A program made the position numbers and the translations under genes. Shown here in pieces: positions 17,721 to 27,656 of a stretch of DNA of 64,000 nucleotides. Source of the DNA: an uncultured bacterium. GTDB taxonomy: Bacteria > Bacillota > Clostridia > Lachnospirales > Lachnospiraceae. The stretch lies in the NCBI GenBank assembly GCA_947383005.1, contig CANDBT010000015.1, positions 32,085-96,084 on the forward strand, written 5' to 3'. Below the pieces are notes generated by a model. The model had not been told where the DNA came from and ran no database searches. It worked only from the letters and a program-made list of their open reading frames with translations. Within the stretch, counting starts at the first letter, position 1; every line of letters starts with the position of its first letter.

Positions 17721-17773
17721 GTGGAAATGGTAATCCGAGTGGTAATCATATTGCAGGGAAAGGAACGGGAAAT

Positions 17774-19450
17774 ATGGAAAAGGATATAGAGAAAGAGCTG
17801 GTATCAAAAAATTTTATTGAATCGGAGATTGAACGGGATTTGGCGGCGGGAGTTTATGACCATGTACAGACCCGTTTCCCGCCGGAGCCTAACGGTTATC
17901 TGCATATCGGCCACGCAAAGTCTATTTTGCTGAACTATGGCCTGGCGAAGAAATACAACGGCAAATTTAACATGAGATTTGACGACACCAATCCGACAAA
18001 GGAGAAAACCGAGTTTGTCCAGTCTATTTTGGATGATATCCACTGGCTGGGAGCAGATTATGAGAACCGTTTGTTTTTTGCCTCCAATTATTTTGAACAG
18101 ATGTATGAATGCGCTGTGCTGCTGATTAAAAAGGGCAAAGCGTTTGTCTGCGATTTGAGTGCGGAAGAAATCAGAGAGTACAGAGGGGATTTCAAGACAC
18201 CCGGCAAGGAAAGCCCTTACCGCAGCCGTTCGGTGGAAGAAAACCTGCGGCTGTTTGAAGAAATGAAAGAGGGGCGGTATGCGGATGGGGAAAAGGTGCT
18301 GCGGGCTAAAATTGATATGGCCTCCCCCAATATTAATATGCGGGACCCGGTGATTTATCGGGTTGCCCATATGAGTCACCATAATACGGGAGAGCGTTGG
18401 TGTATTTATCCCATGTATGATTTTGCTCATCCCATAGAGGATGCGATTGAGCATATTACCCATTCTATTTGTACTTTGGAATTTGAAGACCACCGTCCGT
18501 TGTATGATTGGGTGGTGCGGGAATGTGAGTTTGAGAATCCCCCTCGCCAGATAGAATTTGCAAAGCTGTATCTGACTAATGTGGTGACAGGCAAGCGCTA
18601 TATTAAGAAGCTGGTAGAGGACAAGGTCGTGGATGGATGGGATGATCCGCGTTTGGTGTCTATCGCTGCGCTGCGCCGGAGAGGGTATACGCCGGAGGCT
18701 ATCCGTATGTTTGTGGATTTGGTGGGAGTGGCGAAAGCTAACAGCTCCGTGGATTATGCCATGCTGGAATATTGTATCCGTGAGGATTTGAAGCTAAAGA
18801 AGCCTCGGATGATGGCGGTACTCAATCCGGTCAAGCTGGTGATTGACAATTATCCGGAGGGGCAGACAGAGATGCTTTCCGTGCCGAACAATCTTGAAAA
18901 TCCCGAACTTGGCGCCCGGATGGTGGCCTTTGGCCGGGAACTCTACATTGAGCGTGAAGATTTTATGGAAAATCCGCCCAAAAAGTATTTCCGGCTTTTT
19001 CCGGGCAATGAGGTTCGCCTGATGGGTGCGTATTTTGTTACCTGTACAGGTGTGGAAAAGGATGAAAACGGGGAGATCAGCGTGATACATGCCACCTATG
19101 ATCCGGAGACCAAGAGCGGTTCGGGATTTGAAGGCAGGAAGGTAAAAGGGACGATTCATTGGGTGCATGCCGATACGGCTAAAACGGTGGAATGCCGTCT
19201 CTACGAAAACATTGTTGACGAGGAAAAGGGAAAACTAAATGAGGACGGGTCTCTGAATTTGAATCCCAATTCTTTGCAGGTGGTGACAAACTGCAAGGTG
19301 GAACCGCTATTGGCAGAAGCGAGAGCTTATGACAGTTTTCAATTTGTCAGAAACGGTTTTTTCTGTGCGGACTGCAAAGACAGTAAAGAAGGGGCGCCGG
19401 TATTTAACCGGATCGTGTCGCTGAAATCTTCGTTTAAACTTCCTAAATAA
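17774..19450 (+). CDS. glnS: Glutaminyl-tRNA synthetase
   Basis: This 558-residue class I synthetase charges tRNA-Gln with glutamine. The ATP-binding HIGH motif is in [15 protein letters not shown] (about residues 36-48), followed by FDDTNPTKE and the catalytic-domain stretch [20 protein letters not shown]. The KMSKS-like site reads [15 protein letters not shown], less canonical than in E. coli, followed by GWDDPR. The anticodon-binding beta barrels follow ([11 protein letters not shown]). Presence of GlnRS means at least part of Gln-tRNA is made directly. The gene is followed after 13 bases by the MocR regulator. Confidence 0.96.
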   Translation: MEKDIEKELVSKNFIESEIERDLAAGVYDHVQTRFPPEPNGYLHIGHAKSILLNYGLAKKYNGKFNMRFDDTNPTKEKTEFVQSILDDIHWLGADYENRLFFASNYFEQMYECAVLLIKKGKAFVCDLSAEEIREYRGDFKTPGKESPYRSRSVEENLRLFEEMKEGRYADGEKVLRAKIDMASPNINMRDPVIYRVAHMSHHNTGERWCIYPMYDFAHPIEDAIEHITHSICTLEFEDHRPLYDWVVRECEFENPPRQIEFAKLYLTNVVTGKRYIKKLVEDKVVDGWDDPRLVSIAALRRRGYTPEAIRMFVDLVGVAKANSSVDYAMLEYCIREDLKLKKPRMMAVLNPVKLVIDNYPEGQTEMLSVPNNLENPELGARMVAFGRELYIEREDFMENPPKKYFRLFPGNEVRLMGAYFVTCTGVEKDENGEISVIHATYDPETKSGSGFEGRKVKGTIHWVHADTAKTVECRLYENIVDEEKGKLNEDGSLNLNPNSLQVVTNCKVEPLLAEARAYDSFQFVRNGFFCADCKDSKEGAPVFNRIVSLKSSFKLPK

Positions 19451-19463
19451 GCGGTGGGGCAGA

Positions 19464-20888
19464 ATGGAAATATTGGTACCCATTGATTCTCAGAAGAAAA
19501 AACCGTTATATGAACAGATTTATGAATATATCCGCGGAGAAATCCGCTGCGGCGGCCTGAAAGCTTCAGACCGCCTTCCGTCCACCCGGATGCTGGCGGA
19601 GCATTTAAAAGTCAGCCGCAGTACTACCCAGATGGCCTATGACCAGCTTTTGGCGGAAGGATATATCGAAGCCCATCCCTGCAGGGGATATTTTGTGGCC
19701 CAGATGGAGGAACTGACTGAAGTCGAGGCGCACATTGCCGGGGAAATGGAGATGGAAGGTGTGGAAGAAGCTGGGGAGACGGGAGAAAAACCGATTGACT
19801 TTTCGCCCCGCGGCATCGATTTGGACAGCTTTCCTTTCCATATTTGGCGGAAGCTCAGCCGCAATACCCTGGTTGATGGTAATAAAGAATTTTTCCATTC
19901 GGGAAACCCTCAGGGAGAGCCGGGGTTTCGGGAAGCGATAGGCGCTTATCTCCATTCTGCCAGAGGCGTGGATTGCACGCCAGAACAGATTATTATTGGT
20001 GCAGGCAGCGAGTATTTGCTTATGCTTTTATCCCAGGTATTGGGAAGCAGCCGGAAAATTGCCATGGAAAATCCTACTTATAAGCAGGCATATCGGGTAT
20101 TTGGCAGCCTGGGGTACGATGTGTGCCCGGTGGAAATGGATGATTCCGGGATGAATCCGCGGCTGCTGGAAAGGGCAAAGGCCGATGTGGCTTATGTTAT
20201 GCCTTCTCATCAGTTTCCGACAGGAATTGTCATGCCGGTGAGAAGACGTCTGGAACTGCTGCGATGGGCATCTGCGGGAGAGGGCGGGCAGGAGCGTTAT
20301 TTGATTGAAGACGATTATGACAGTGAATTTCGCTACAAAGGGAAGCCTATCCCGGCTCTGCAAGGAATGGACAAAAAAGGCTTGGTCATCTATCTGGGTA
20401 CCTTTTCCAAAGCGGTTGCCCCGGCAATCCGTGTCAGTTATATGGTGCTCCCGCCTGTTCTTTTGAAACGTTATCAGGAACGGGCGGGTTTTTATGCTTC
20501 CACGGTGTCCCGCATTGATCAGAATATTTTATATCAATTTCTGGCTCAGGGCTATTTTGAACGTCATTTGAACCGCATGCGGTCGATATATAAGGCAAAG
20601 CATGATTGTTTCCTCAACGCCGCCCGTTTGTTGGAAAAGGATTTTTCCATCAGCGGGGAATATGCCGGGCTGCATATCTTATTGACGGACAGGCGCGGGC
20701 GCACAGAAAAGGAACTGATTTCCCTGGCCCGTGAAAGAGGAGTCCGTGTCTATGGGATTAGCAGTTATCTGATCCATCCGGTTTCCGGCGGGCTGTCCTC
20801 GACAATCGTAGCCGGTTATGCAAATTTAAGCGAACAGGACATTATCCAGGGGGTAAAGCTGCTGGCGGAAAGCTGGAAAATCGAGTAG
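19464..20888 (+). CDS. MocR-family GntR regulator with aminotransferase domain
   Basis: A 474-residue fusion. Residues about 10-80 are a GntR winged helix (PLYEQIYEYIRGEI, LPSTRMLAEHLKVSRSTTQMAYDQL). A linker leads to a fold-type I aminotransferase domain with YLIEDDYDSEFRY and the PLP lysine in LGTFSKAVAPAIRV. MocR proteins use PLP or amino acids as effectors; PdxR and GabR are studied examples. The target genes are not evident. Close spacing to glnS suggests read-through but not shared function. Confidence 0.9.
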   Translation: MEILVPIDSQKKKPLYEQIYEYIRGEIRCGGLKASDRLPSTRMLAEHLKVSRSTTQMAYDQLLAEGYIEAHPCRGYFVAQMEELTEVEAHIAGEMEMEGVEEAGETGEKPIDFSPRGIDLDSFPFHIWRKLSRNTLVDGNKEFFHSGNPQGEPGFREAIGAYLHSARGVDCTPEQIIIGAGSEYLLMLLSQVLGSSRKIAMENPTYKQAYRVFGSLGYDVCPVEMDDSGMNPRLLERAKADVAYVMPSHQFPTGIVMPVRRRLELLRWASAGEGGQERYLIEDDYDSEFRYKGKPIPALQGMDKKGLVIYLGTFSKAVAPAIRVSYMVLPPVLLKRYQERAGFYASTVSRIDQNILYQFLAQGYFERHLNRMRSIYKAKHDCFLNAARLLEKDFSISGEYAGLHILLTDRRGRTEKELISLARERGVRVYGISSYLIHPVSGGLSSTIVAGYANLSEQDIIQGVKLLAESWKIE

Positions 20889-21028
20889 GGAAGAGCTGTC
20901 TCCCCCTGCTCGCCGCGCCCAAAGGACGCCCGTGTGCATAAAAAAAGAATTTTGTTTGTTCCGGGAGGGCGTTGTGGCCCGGATTATGAATAAATTGTAA
21001 ATATCTGTTGTGCAGGATATCTGTCATA

Positions 21029-21080
21029 CAAAAAGAGCAAGGTAAACCGTCTGGCAGCAGGCGGCTTGTCTTGCTCTTTG
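21029..21080 (-). terminator. Terminator for the Ala-rich protein gene
   Basis: On the minus strand AAAGAGCAAG pairs with CTTGCTCTTT and is followed by TTG; the stem bases are 21070-21079 and 21032-21041, with a run of A on the plus strand giving the U-tract. Inner GCCGCCTGC/GCAGCAGGCGGC adds stability. Confidence 0.75.
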
Positions 21081-21094
21081 TTTGAAGGCAAATC

Positions 21095-21664
21095 TTATTG
21101 TTTGTCGGGGTTGGGGTCTTCCGTAATGATGGTGGCCGCTTTTTCGGCAGCGTCCGAAACGTCTTTGGCAACGTCGGCAGCCTTCCCGAGGGCTTCTGCG
21201 GAAGCGTCTGCTGCTGCCTTTGCAGCATCACCGGCGGTTTCCTGAGCCATATCTATGATATCTTCGGCTTTTTCGGCCGTATCCTCTGCGGTTTTTGCAA
21301 ATGTGGCTTTGGCGGCCGAAGCAGAGTCGGCGGCGGCGCTCATCGCATCACGCGCTGTGTCGGTCACGATAGCGGCAGCATCTTTGACTACATTTTTTGC
21401 CGCTCCGGCAGCGCCTTTGACAGCAGATAGTACATCTCCGGCAGCTACCAGGAATTCGTCCTTGTCTGCATGGAGAGATACGTAGTTACGGTTCATCGTG
21501 CTGTCCGGCACAGGTGTTTCCTCTTCCTTATTTTCTTCGAAATCGTGGAAATCCTCATCCAGCTCTTTGTTGAAAGAACGGTATTTCTTGAAATAAGAGA
21601 TCCCTGCGACTGCAGCGCCGGCGACAGCGGCCAGCGCTAAAATTTTACCCGCTTTTTTTGCCAT
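21095..21664 (-). CDS. Ala-rich, membrane-anchored helical protein (YtxH/LEA-like)
   Basis: A 189-residue protein preceded by AAGGAGCACC on its strand. An N-terminal hydrophobic segment (GKILALAAVAGAAVAGISYF) is followed by KKYRSFNKELDEDFHDFEE and then about 120 residues dominated by Ala, Asp and Lys in roughly 11-residue amphipathic units (AADSASAAKATFAKTAEDTA). This resembles the YtxH and LEA-like stress proteins of Firmicutes. It should be a long helix anchored at the membrane. The function is unknown, possibly desiccation or envelope stress. Confidence 0.7.
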   Translation of the reverse strand: MAKKAGKILALAAVAGAAVAGISYFKKYRSFNKELDEDFHDFEENKEEETPVPDSTMNRNYVSLHADKDEFLVAAGDVLSAVKGAAGAAKNVVKDAAAIVTDTARDAMSAAADSASAAKATFAKTAEDTAEKAEDIIDMAQETAGDAAKAAADASAEALGKAADVAKDVSDAAEKAATIITEDPNPDKQ

Positions 21665-21818
21665 AGTGGTGCTCCTTTCCTTGGTTCCAGTTTACTAAAG
21701 GATATTGTAATACGAAAGTAAAAAAAAAGAAAGGGGACAAGTGAAAAAAATTTAGGTTTACGGCCAATGTCAGTTAGGTTAAGAACTTTAAAAATCGAAT
21801 AGATAATCAGAAAAATGC

Positions 21819-22226
21819 TTGCTTGAGTCATCAAGGACTGATGAATACGATGTTCCACTGGCAAAAGCAAGTGCGAAAGACTATTATAAAGAGATGCTAA
21901 GTACCATCCAGGGAGTTATGTCTGTGCTTAAAGACAATCCTGCCTTGGGCTTTGCCGTTGTGACCGGCTGTCTGCAGATTGTTAAAGAAAGTATCTTCGC
22001 CGGCACAAATAATTTTGTGTCAGATACAATTTCGGATTCTTGTCTGGATGAATATTTTGGATTTATTCAGGCAGATGTTGATAAAATACTGTCGGATACG
22101 GAGCTTAATGCCCATGCGGACGAGATCAAAGAATGGTACGATGGATACCACTTTGGTGAACATGATGTTTACTGCCCTTGGGATGTGATGAACCATGTGA
22201 GAAAGCAAGTAAAAGGCTCAGCGTAG
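21819..22226 (+). pseudogene. Fragment of an AAA-ATPase-like (PF09820/PD-DEXK) protein
   Basis: The readable piece contains DEYDVPLAKA, which in intact proteins is the Walker B region, then GCLQIVKESIFAGTNNF, EYFGFIQADVDKIL, EIKEWYDGYHFGEHDVYCPWDVMNHV. These are successive landmarks of the AAA-ATPase-like/DUF1703 family. The Walker A half is absent upstream, and the nuclease-like C-terminal half is absent after MNHVRKQVKGSA. It is a relic with both ends lost. Confidence 0.8.
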
Positions 22227-22385
22227 CACTACTACGCCTCCGCTTTTTAGAATTTTTAACGCCGCCCATAACGTATCAATAAACCTGTTCTGAGCAATCA
22301 GGTTATAAAGAAAATAAGACGTTGGTTAATGATTGGTTAAATCAGAAGAAGCCAATGATTACCCTCGTCAACCCACGCCGGTTTT

Positions 22386-22535
22386 ATGCTGATTGCCGAA
22401 AACCACTTAATTCCCCGGTTTTGCAAGCGTAAGATTGGCGGCATTACGGAAGCGGATATCCAGAATTACATATCCTATCTCCGAAGGCTCATAATTGTGG
22501 GGCAAATTGATAAGACCATGTTTTGCCTGTCTTAA
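22386..22535 (+). pseudogene. Fragment of a tyrosine integrase N-terminal domain
   Basis: A 49-codon frame reading AENHLIPRFCKRKIGGITEADIQNYISYL, the SAM-like core-binding domain of phage-type integrases (compare family members with ENHIIPYFG and DIQ). No catalytic domain follows. Together with the AAA-ATPase relic it marks the 22227-22627 gap as the site of a lost element. The rest of that gap shows nothing recognisable. Confidence 0.55.
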
Positions 22536-22627
22536 ATTCCGCATAATTTGGTTTGTACAAGAATAGGATGATTTGGGGCTCATCGGATAAATCAATCAAA
22601 TGCGTTGGCAATCTATGGAGGTGGAGG

Positions 22628-23953
22628 ATGGCAAAACAAAATCATATCTATGGGCTGATGGCGGGAATTACCATCGGTTTTGCTTTTTGGGGAAGTTCAA
22701 ATGTCGGGGCGCCTCAGGCACGGGAGGCGGTCATATCCGCCGAACAGCCTGTTCGTGTGTTAGAGCCTTTGGATGACGCTCAGGAGGATTCGCTGTCTCT
22801 TCACGCTTTGTCTGCCGTATTGATGGATGGGGATTCCGGCCGTATTCTCTATGAAAAGCAGGGAGACGTATTTCGCCCGATGGCCAGCACGACGAAAATT
22901 ATGACTTGCATCCTGGCTTTGGAGGAAGGAAATCTATCAGATATCTGCACGGTATCCGATGTGGCTGCGTCTCAGCCCAAGGTTCATTTGGGGGCTTCGC
23001 GGGGAACACAATTTTATCTCAAAGACCTGTTGTATTCCCTGATGCTGGAATCTCATAATGATTCAGCCGTAATTATCGCTGAACATTTGGGCGGAAGTGT
23101 GGAAGGCTTTGCCCGGATGATGAATGAAAAGGCGAAGGAGATCGGGTGTGAGAATACTTGTTTTGTCACACCCAACGGTTTGGATGCTATGTATACCACA
23201 CCGGACGGAAAGCAGCTTACCCATGGCACTACTGCTGCCGACCTGGCAAAAATCATGTGCTACTGTGCCAGGAAATCTCCTAAGCGGAATGAATTTTTGG
23301 CAATTACTCAGACGGCTGGCTATACTTTTTCCGACACAGAGGGAAAGGGGGATTATTCCTGCGTGAACCACAATGCTTTTTTGACTATGATGGACGGCGT
23401 GCTGTGCGGAAAAACCGGTTTTACCAATGGGGCGGGCTATTCTTATGTGGCGGCGTTGGAAGATGACGGAAGGACTTTTGTATTGGCTCTTTTAGGGAGC
23501 GGATGGCCTCCCCATAAAACTTATAAATGGGCAGATGCCAGGACATTGTTTGATTACGGGAAAAACAGGTACCATTTTCGGGATGTCTATGAAGAACCTC
23601 AATTCAGGCCCGTTCCGGTGCTGAACGGAATCCCGCCTCTAAAGCCGGGGGACACAAACCGGCAGTTGATCGGCAGTCCGGCAACAATTACCCTGACAAC
23701 CGGTCTTCCCGATTCGCAGAAACATCTGGAGATTTTGCTGGCAGAAAGCGAACAGGTACAGCAAAAAACGGAAATTCCCGCTGCCGTGGAGGCGCCGGTG
23801 CATAAAGGAGAGGTTATCGGGCGCATTACTTATCTGTTGAACGGGGAAGCCATCGAAACCTATCCCCTTTATGCAGGCCAGTCCGTATCGCGCATAGATC
23901 TTTTGTACTGCATAGAGCAGATCTGGCTGCGGTTTTGCTTTTGTGACGGTTGA
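22628..23953 (+). CDS. D-alanyl-D-alanine carboxypeptidase (DacF/PBP5-like)
   Basis: A 441-residue exported penicillin-binding protein that trims the terminal D-Ala of peptidoglycan stem peptides. ATG 22628 follows GGAGGTGGAGG; the open frame further upstream is integrase debris. A hydrophobic leader (YGLMAGITIGFAFWG) precedes the S11 peptidase domain with SxxK in MASTTKIMTCIL, SxN in ESHNDSAV and KTG in LCGKTGFT. A DacF/PBP5-type C-terminal beta domain follows. A true C-terminal anchor helix is only weakly suggested (LLYCIEQIWLRFCFC). Confidence 0.9.
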   Translation: MAKQNHIYGLMAGITIGFAFWGSSNVGAPQAREAVISAEQPVRVLEPLDDAQEDSLSLHALSAVLMDGDSGRILYEKQGDVFRPMASTTKIMTCILALEEGNLSDICTVSDVAASQPKVHLGASRGTQFYLKDLLYSLMLESHNDSAVIIAEHLGGSVEGFARMMNEKAKEIGCENTCFVTPNGLDAMYTTPDGKQLTHGTTAADLAKIMCYCARKSPKRNEFLAITQTAGYTFSDTEGKGDYSCVNHNAFLTMMDGVLCGKTGFTNGAGYSYVAALEDDGRTFVLALLGSGWPPHKTYKWADARTLFDYGKNRYHFRDVYEEPQFRPVPVLNGIPPLKPGDTNRQLIGSPATITLTTGLPDSQKHLEILLAESEQVQQKTEIPAAVEAPVHKGEVIGRITYLLNGEAIETYPLYAGQSVSRIDLLYCIEQIWLRFCFCDG

Positions 23954-24056
23954 GGTGTTCGCGGCCCTGCCGTTCACCCTGCCGGACAACAAGGAGAATG
24001 CACATAATGGCCGGAATCTGGGCCACCCGGTTTTTTAGCGAAACAGCCAATAACTC

Positions 24057-24085
24057 TTGATAAATGGTTTTTACTATGATAAGAT
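24057..24085 (+). promoter_or_regulatory. Candidate sigma-A promoter for the small protein and alaS
   Basis: TTGATA (24057-24062), 17 bases, TAAGAT (24080-24085), 74 bases before ATG 24159. No T-box sequence is recognisable between here and alaS. Confidence 0.5.
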
Positions 24086-24158
24086 ATTAAGGCGAATGCA
24101 ACAGTTTTTGGGTATTTCAAGAGAATACTCTCAATAATAAATGGAGGCGATCACAGGA

Positions 24159-24311
24159 ATGGAAATAAGCAGATTTTTAGTCAGTTTCGGCGTTAATGGT
24201 TTAAAGGCATTGATTTTCGCGCTGCTTGCTTACGGAGGGATTATCCTGGGCAAAAAGTACAGAGACAGCCGGGATGCAAAGAAGGCTGCCGAAAGCCAGG
24301 AAGGCAAATAG
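24159..24311 (+). CDS. Small single-span membrane protein, 50 residues
   Basis: MEISRFLVSFGVNGLKAL starts this short protein, followed by a membrane helix (IFALLAYGGIILG) and a charged tail KKYRDSRDAKKAAESQEGK. GGAGG lies 11 bases before the ATG. It ends 26 bases before alaS and shares its promoter. I do not recognise the family. Codon use looks normal and the helix-plus-basic-tail design supports a real gene. Confidence 0.6.
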   Translation: MEISRFLVSFGVNGLKALIFALLAYGGIILGKKYRDSRDAKKAAESQEGK

Positions 24312-24337
24312 GCGAAAGACATCGGAGGATATAAAAC

Positions 24338-26983
24338 GTGAAGAAATATGGCGTAAATGAATTGAGGAGAATGTTTCTGGAATTTTTTCAAAGCAAGGGC
24401 CATCTGGCGATGAAAAGCTTTTCGCTGGTTCCTCATAATGACAACAGCCTGCTGCTGATTAATTCAGGCATGGCTCCGTTAAAACCTTATTTTACCGGAC
24501 AGGAGATTCCGCCATGCCGGAGAGTGACTACCTGTCAGAAATGTATTCGGACCGGAGATATTGAGAATATCGGCAAAACCGCACGGCACGGGACTTTTTT
24601 TGAGATGCTGGGCAACTTTTCTTTTGGCGATTACTTTAAAGACGAAGCGATTCACTGGTCTTGGGAATTTTTGACCGAGGTTGTGGGGTTGGATGCCGGA
24701 CGTCTGTATCCGTCGGTATATCTGGACGATGACGAGGCATTTAATATTTGGCATAAGGAGATTGGTATCCCTGAGGAGAGAATTTTCCGTTTTGGCAAAG
24801 AGGACAACTTCTGGGAACACGGCGCAGGCCCCTGCGGCCCCTGTTCGGAGATATATTATGACCGGGGCGAGAAGTACGGGTGCGGGAAACCCGGCTGTAC
24901 GGTGGGCTGTGACTGTGACCGCTATATCGAGGTATGGAATAATGTGTTTACCCAGTTTGATAATGACGGCCATGGCAATTACAGTGAACTGAAACAGAAA
25001 AACATCGACACAGGCATGGGACTGGAGCGTCTGGCGGTAGTGGTTCAGGATGTGGATTCCTTATTCACGGTAGACACCAATAAGGCGCTGATGGATCAGG
25101 TATGTGCTTTAGCCCATACAGAGTATCTGTTGGATGAAAAGAAAGATGTGTCGTTAAGGATTATTGCTGATCATGTTAAATCCTGTACTTTTATGGTGTC
25201 TGACGGGATTATGCCTTCTAACGAAGGGCGCGGATATGTATTGCGGCGGCTTTTGCGCCGGGCGGCCCGCCATGGCAGGCTTTTGGGTATTGAAGGGCGT
25301 TTTATGGACAGGCTTTCCGAGACGGTTATCGCCCTTTCCCAAGATGGGTATCCTGAGCTGGAAGAGAAAAAGGCGATGATCCTTAAGGTCCTGGCTGAGG
25401 AAGAGGGCAAGTTCAATCGTACGATTGACCAGGGCTTGCTGATTTTGGCGGAGATGGAAGCGGAGATGGCAAAGAACGGCGAAACCATCCTTTCCGGCGC
25501 TAATGCTTTTAAATTATATGATACTTACGGTTTTCCGCTCGATTTGACCGTTGAAATTTTGGCAGAAAAGAATATGGCTGTAGATGAAGAAGGTTTCCAG
25601 GAGGCGATGAAAGAGCAGCGGTTAAAAGCCAGAAAAGCCAGGAAAACGACCAACTATATGGGAGCCGACGTTACGGTTTATCAGTCTATTCCCGCAAAGA
25701 TTACCACTGTCTTTGTCGGATATGGCAAGCTTTCTCATGATTCCCGCATTTCCGTGCTGACTACGGAAAATGAGCTGGTGGAAGCGCTGACGGACGGGCA
25801 GAAGGGAACCGTTATTGTGGAGGAGACCCCGTTTTACGGCACCATGGGCGGACAGGCCGGGGATACCGGGCTGATTGAGAGCGCCGGAGGCTGTTTTCAG
25901 GTAGAGGATACTATTCATCTGCAGGGCGGAAAGGTAGGCCATGTGGGCAAGATGGTTTCCGGTATGTTTGCCGTAGGCGATACGGTTACGCTGAAGGTAG
26001 ATACGAAAAGCCGCTGCTCGACAGAGAAGAATCACAGCGCCACCCATCTGCTGCAGAAAGCTTTGCGGATTGTATTGGGCGATCATGTGGAGCAGGCCGG
26101 CTCTTTGGTGACTCCGGATCGTTTGCGGTTTGATTTTACGCATTTTTCGGCGATGAGTCCGGAGGAATTGCAGGATGTTGAGAATTTGGTCAACCAAGAA
26201 ATCCAGAATGACCTGGATGTGACGACGCAGGAGATGAGTCTGGATGAAGCGAAAAAAACAGGCGCTATGGCGCTTTTTGGCGAAAAATATGGCGAAACGG
26301 TACGTGTGGTCAAGATGGGCGGTTTCTCTACCGAGCTTTGCGGTGGGACTCATGTGGATCATACTGGTGAGATCCGCTCGTTCAAGATCCTCTCTGAAGC
26401 AGGAATCGCTTCCGGCGTCCGCCGTATCGAGGCGCTGACGGGAGAGGGCCTGGCCGCCTATTATCAGAAGACCGAAAAAGAACTGCACGAGGCGGCAAGG
26501 GCTGCAAAGACGACCCCATCAGAGCTGAAATCCCGGATTGAGGCGCTGATGGAAGAAATTCGCGTCCTCCATGCAGAAAATGAAAAGCTGAAAAGCCGTT
26601 TGGCAAAGGAATCGCTGGGCGATGTGATGGATCAGGTGAGGGAAGTCAACGGAATTAAAATACTTGCTTCCCGGGTAAGCGACGTGGATATGAACGGTTT
26701 GCGTGAACTGGGCGATCAGCTTAAGGATAAGCTGGGCGAAGGGATAATTGTGCTGGCTTCCGTCCTTGACGGAAAAGTCAGTCTGATGGCTACAGCGACC
26801 GACGGGGCGCAAAAGAAAGGCGCTCATGCCGGAAATTTGATCAAAGCTATTGCCTCATTGGTAGGCGGAGGCGGCGGAGGCCGTCCCAATATGGCTCAGG
26901 CAGGGGGGAAGAACCCGAACGGAGTGGATGCCGCCTTGGAAAAAGCTTATGAGACAGCGGCGCAGCAAGTCGGCATGGTGTGA
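24338..26983 (+). CDS. alaS: Alanyl-tRNA synthetase
   Basis: This 881-residue class II synthetase charges tRNA-Ala. It starts at GTG 24338 with GGAGG about 10 bases before it. Motif-bearing stretches are FLEFFQSKGH, the aminoacylation core with GPCGPCSEIYYDRG, MGLERL, the editing domain zinc ligands in HSATHLLQKALR and ELCGGTHVDHTG, and a C-terminal DHHA1-type region (GGGGGGRPNMAQAGGKNP). All modules are present. A CxxC-rich insert (YGCGKPGCTVGCDCDRY) is seen in the catalytic domain as in other Clostridia. Confidence 0.97.
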   Translation: MKKYGVNELRRMFLEFFQSKGHLAMKSFSLVPHNDNSLLLINSGMAPLKPYFTGQEIPPCRRVTTCQKCIRTGDIENIGKTARHGTFFEMLGNFSFGDYFKDEAIHWSWEFLTEVVGLDAGRLYPSVYLDDDEAFNIWHKEIGIPEERIFRFGKEDNFWEHGAGPCGPCSEIYYDRGEKYGCGKPGCTVGCDCDRYIEVWNNVFTQFDNDGHGNYSELKQKNIDTGMGLERLAVVVQDVDSLFTVDTNKALMDQVCALAHTEYLLDEKKDVSLRIIADHVKSCTFMVSDGIMPSNEGRGYVLRRLLRRAARHGRLLGIEGRFMDRLSETVIALSQDGYPELEEKKAMILKVLAEEEGKFNRTIDQGLLILAEMEAEMAKNGETILSGANAFKLYDTYGFPLDLTVEILAEKNMAVDEEGFQEAMKEQRLKARKARKTTNYMGADVTVYQSIPAKITTVFVGYGKLSHDSRISVLTTENELVEALTDGQKGTVIVEETPFYGTMGGQAGDTGLIESAGGCFQVEDTIHLQGGKVGHVGKMVSGMFAVGDTVTLKVDTKSRCSTEKNHSATHLLQKALRIVLGDHVEQAGSLVTPDRLRFDFTHFSAMSPEELQDVENLVNQEIQNDLDVTTQEMSLDEAKKTGAMALFGEKYGETVRVVKMGGFSTELCGGTHVDHTGEIRSFKILSEAGIASGVRRIEALTGEGLAAYYQKTEKELHEAARAAKTTPSELKSRIEALMEEIRVLHAENEKLKSRLAKESLGDVMDQVREVNGIKILASRVSDVDMNGLRELGDQLKDKLGEGIIVLASVLDGKVSLMATATDGAQKKGAHAGNLIKAIASLVGGGGGGRPNMAQAGGKNPNGVDAALEKAYETAAQQVGMV

Positions 26984-27021
26984 ACGGTAAAACAAAATTC
27001 CCCAGGATTTGCAAAAAATAG

Positions 27022-27049
27022 TTGACGTATGAGGAATTTATGCTATAAT
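27022..27049 (+). promoter_or_regulatory. Sigma-A promoter for rpsU
   Basis: TTGACG (27022-27027), 16 bases, perfect TATAAT (27044-27049), 77 bases before rpsU. Confidence 0.75.
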
Positions 27050-27125
27050 TCAAGTAGTGCGAATAAATACCCAAACAGTTGTATTATGCACAAGTACACA
27101 ACTGGAGGGAGGTAAGGTGTGAGCG

Positions 27126-27302
27126 ATGTCTAACGTGATTGTTAAAGAAAACGAAAGTCTGGACAGTGCATTACGCAGATTCAAAAGAAACTGCGCTAAG
27201 GCTGGTATCCAGCAGGAGATTCGTAAGAGAGAGCATTACGAGAAACCCAGCGTCAGACGTAAGAAAAAGTCTGAAGCCGCAAGAAAACGTAAATACAATT
27301 AA
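27126..27302 (+). CDS. rpsU: 30S ribosomal protein S21
   Basis: A 58-residue basic protein beginning [20 protein letters not shown] and ending [15 protein letters not shown], which is S21 over its entire length. S21 sits on the 30S platform near the anti-Shine-Dalgarno region and takes part in initiation. GGAGGGAGG precedes the start. It has its own promoter and a strong terminator, so most transcripts are monocistronic, with yqfC downstream. Confidence 0.97.
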   Translation: MSNVIVKENESLDSALRRFKRNCAKAGIQQEIRKREHYEKPSVRRKKKSEAARKRKYN

Positions 27303-27312
27303 GCGTTTGCCC

Positions 27313-27343
27313 AATCCTCAGTCATAAGACTGAGGATTTTTTC
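27313..27343 (+). terminator. Rho-independent terminator after rpsU
   Basis: AATCCTCAGTC, an ATAA loop, GACTGAGGATT and a run of T. Confidence 0.92.
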
Positions 27344-27380
27344 GTAGAATGATAGTAAATACAAATATGGGAAGATTCTT

Positions 27381-27650
27381 TTGTTTGATCAAGTCAAAGC
27401 AGCAGCGGCAGATAATCTGAAGTTACCGAAAGATGTGGTATTGGGAGAGGTGCTGGTTTCTTTTGTAGGGCGAACCAGTGCGGTTGTGGAAAATTACCGG
27501 GGAATTTTGATTTATGATGACCAAACGGTGAAGCTGCAGGCGAAAAATTGCAAGCTTCAGTTTCATGGCAGGCATCTTCATATTGATTATTATAACCATG
27601 ACGAAATGAAAATCAGCGGACAGATCCAATCCATGGAATTTGGGGACTGA
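27381..27650 (+). CDS. yqfC: Sporulation protein YqfC
   Basis: An 89-residue protein from TTG 27381. Its opening (KLPKDVVLGEVLVSFVGRTSAVVENYRGIL) and the KLQFHGRHLHIDYYNHDEMKI stretch match YqfC, a sporulation protein always found next to yqfD. It is a small beta-rich protein without a signal sequence. Six bases separate it from yqfD, and the order yqfC-yqfD-phoH-ybeY is conserved across Firmicutes. Confidence 0.85.
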   Translation: MFDQVKAAAADNLKLPKDVVLGEVLVSFVGRTSAVVENYRGILIYDDQTVKLQAKNCKLQFHGRHLHIDYYNHDEMKISGQIQSMEFGD

Positions 27651-27656
27651 CAGGGG

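Noticed and set aside
17682-24337. T-box riboswitches ahead of glnS and alaS
   Set aside because: No specifier-loop, AGNAGGGTGG-type T-box sequence or antiterminator pairing is visible, and the leaders are short.
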